Shown: positions 4,722 to 5,952 of the stretch, one piece after another
Layout of the letters: each line of letters opens with the position of its first letter
Position numbering within the stretch: the stretch's first letter is position 1
Origin: an uncultured delta proteobacterium
GTDB taxonomy: Bacteria > Desulfobacterota > Syntrophorhabdia > Syntrophorhabdales > Syntrophorhabdaceae
Length of the DNA: 5,952 nt
Reading direction: 5' to 3'
Assembly (NCBI GenBank): GCA_903872255.1
Contig: CAIQJW010000049.1
Span: forward strand, 1 to 5,952
The notes under the pieces: generated by a model
Told to the model about the DNA's origin: nothing
Seen by the model: the letters and a program-made list of their open reading frames with translations, nothing else
Database searches by the model: none
Translations under genes and position numbers: made by a program

Positions 4722-5952
4722 TGCGGCCGAGTTCCTGGCGTTTTGTAATTTCCTGACTGCGAAGAGAATCCTTGAAGATGTTGTTATTGTTTGATGCCTC
4801 TATTGAAAGCCCGGCATCGGTATTGCCCGGCCATCGACGGCACGAATAGAGGCTTTCGTATATCCTGCCTATCCTGTACTGCCTCGATATGCGAAGGGCA
4901 GCGGCGTAATCTTCCCCATAGCTCACGTTCAGGAAGCCGATCCGGCGCATGACCGTCGTGCTGAAGGCGCGCGGCGCACCCAATCCGTTGACCCTGAGCG
5001 CATTATTGTGGCCGTTCGTGTCCGTCCACTCACGGTGGTCGATAAGCCCCGGCGGGATCTGTTCGAGGTGTTCGTTCACGATCGTATATGAACCGACGAC
5101 CATTGCATAGCTGCCATCCCGCATCGTGTCGATTATCGTTTCGAGCACCAGCTGGTTCTCGTAAAGATCGTCGGAATCGAGCTGCACTGCATACCGGCCG
5201 CATGCCTTGTCGTTGATGCCGAGATTCCAGCATCCGCCAATACCAAGGTCGAGACGCTCAGGGATTATGTGGACAATTGCCGGGTTTTTTTCGGCAAGGC
5301 CGGCAACTATATCGGTCGTACCGTCTGTCGAATGATTATCGATCACGATTATATTGAACGTGAAATCAGCTTCCTGCGTCAGGGCGCTGTGTACGGCATC
5401 GGAAATAGTATGACTCCTGTTCTTTACCGGGATAATGACAGACGCCTTTACGGGAAAAGGATCGGCAGGCTCCTCGATCAACTCGAGCCTATCCGGTGAT
5501 ATATACGCGCCAATTCTCTTTAAATGATCTGTAAAGATAGACTCCATTTCTTTCTGGATCTGCTGATTGCGGGGATCTACATATGCAAAAGCGGCCATCC
5601 CGTTCTCATCATGATGGGTGATGATGCTGTACAGCGCTTCCGGGACACGGTAGATGCTGTGATCGATGGACAGTTTGAGGCGCAGATCGTAAAGGGCCCC
5701 GTGACGGCACGTAGGGGTTTCACCGAAGAATTTCAAGGAAGTCCGTATATCGGGTACGCTTAAGAGGGCGAGATAACCAAAGTCGAAATCATCGCGGACG
5801 CTTCCCGTCTGATAATCGGTCAGGGGATGAAATATTTTCCCGCTCCCTGTGTCTTCGTAAAAATCGGAATAGACGAGGGCCGCATTCATTGACCTTGCCG
5901 CATCGGTCATCTTTTCCAGCGTGAGCGATCCCGACAGAACGGGGATGGAACC
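4714..5952 (-). CDS. Two-module GT2 glycosyltransferase, 5' end beyond the window
   Basis: The gene is partial at the right edge. ATG at 5910 gives 398 residues, but the frame stays open for 14 more codons to 5952. The protein from 5910 begins in the middle of a domain, so the true start lies further right. Numbering from 5910, residues about 1-140 look like the back half of a GT-A domain: YSDFYED at 14-20 is DxD-like, then DYQTGS and RDDFDFG (39-45), ending with FAYVDPRN. Residues 155-360 are a complete family 2 domain: SVIIPVKNR (157-165), DNHSTDGT (191-198), LGIGGCWN, metal-binding DSDD (245-248), GED (332-334) as likely catalytic-base region, and CRRW (357-360). No membrane helix is seen, so it is probably cytoplasmic or peripheral. 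Donor and acceptor are unknown. The order and motifs resemble a glycosyltransferase I recall mainly from Bacteroidales. The stop overlaps the DUF4922 start by eight bases. Confidence 0.9.
   Translation of the reverse strand, partial: GSIPVLSGSLTLEKMTDAARSMNAALVYSDFYEDTGSGKIFHPLTDYQTGSVRDDFDFGYLALLSVPDIRTSLKFFGETPTCRHGALYDLRLKLSIDHSIYRVPEALYSIITHHDENGMAAFAYVDPRNQQIQKEMESIFTDHLKRIGAYISPDRLELIEEPADPFPVKASVIIPVKNRSHTISDAVHSALTQEADFTFNIIVIDNHSTDGTTDIVAGLAEKNPAIVHIIPERLDLGIGGCWNLGINDKACGRYAVQLDSDDLYENQLVLETIIDTMRDGSYAMVVGSYTIVNEHLEQIPPGLIDHREWTDTNGHNNALRVNGLGAPRAFSTTVMRRIGFLNVSYGEDYAAALRISRQYRIGRIYESLYSCRRWPGNTDAGLSIEASNNNNIFKDSLRSQEITKRQELGRNE

Noticed and set aside
4303..4794. 163-residue + strand frame over the DUF4922/GT junction
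   Set aside because: It is antisense to conserved motifs of both genes, with no ribosome site or domain resemblance.

Overview
The window holds six protein-coding genes, one of them cut by the right edge, and no RNA gene, CRISPR array or insertion sequence that I can see. The composition is moderate GC with mixed codon use. A 4HB-type chemoreceptor and an exported TPM protein point to a motile, diderm-type bacterium. My best guess is a Desulfobacterota or Nitrospirota-like lineage, at low confidence, because no marker gene is present. The glycosyltransferase and DUF4922 pair on the right resembles proteins I associate mainly with Bacteroidales.

Layout. On the + strand, positions 13-1574 carry two TPM-domain genes that overlap by one base (TAATG). 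The first encodes an exported, membrane-anchored protein with a glycine-rich tail. The second encodes a TPM-like protein interrupted by a membrane hairpin. A 107-base gap follows, containing a perfect 13-base palindrome over a TTGACA hexamer. Then comes a 76-residue protein with eight cysteines in two similar clusters (1682-1912).

From position 1933 rightwards all genes are on the - strand. In transcription order these are a glycosyltransferase with two GT-A-like modules (enters at 5952, ends at 4714), a DUF4922 / GalT-HIT-like nucleotidyltransferase or phosphorylase candidate that overlaps it by 8 bases (4721-3753), a 206-base gap, and a methyl-accepting chemotaxis protein (3546-1933). The chemoreceptor stop lies only 20 bases from the stop of the convergent cysteine-rich gene.

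How they fit together. The TPM pair is most likely one translationally coupled unit at the envelope, probably the tail of a LemA/TPM-type cluster continuing to the left. The glycosyltransferase and DUF4922 protein are also coupled and probably act on one glycan or nucleotide-sugar pathway. The chemoreceptor is an orphan, with no che genes nearby. The least understood parts are the coupled GT/DUF4922 pair, whose visible residues predict a GalT-like zinc site, and the eight-cysteine protein. I see no complete novel defence or mobile system here.
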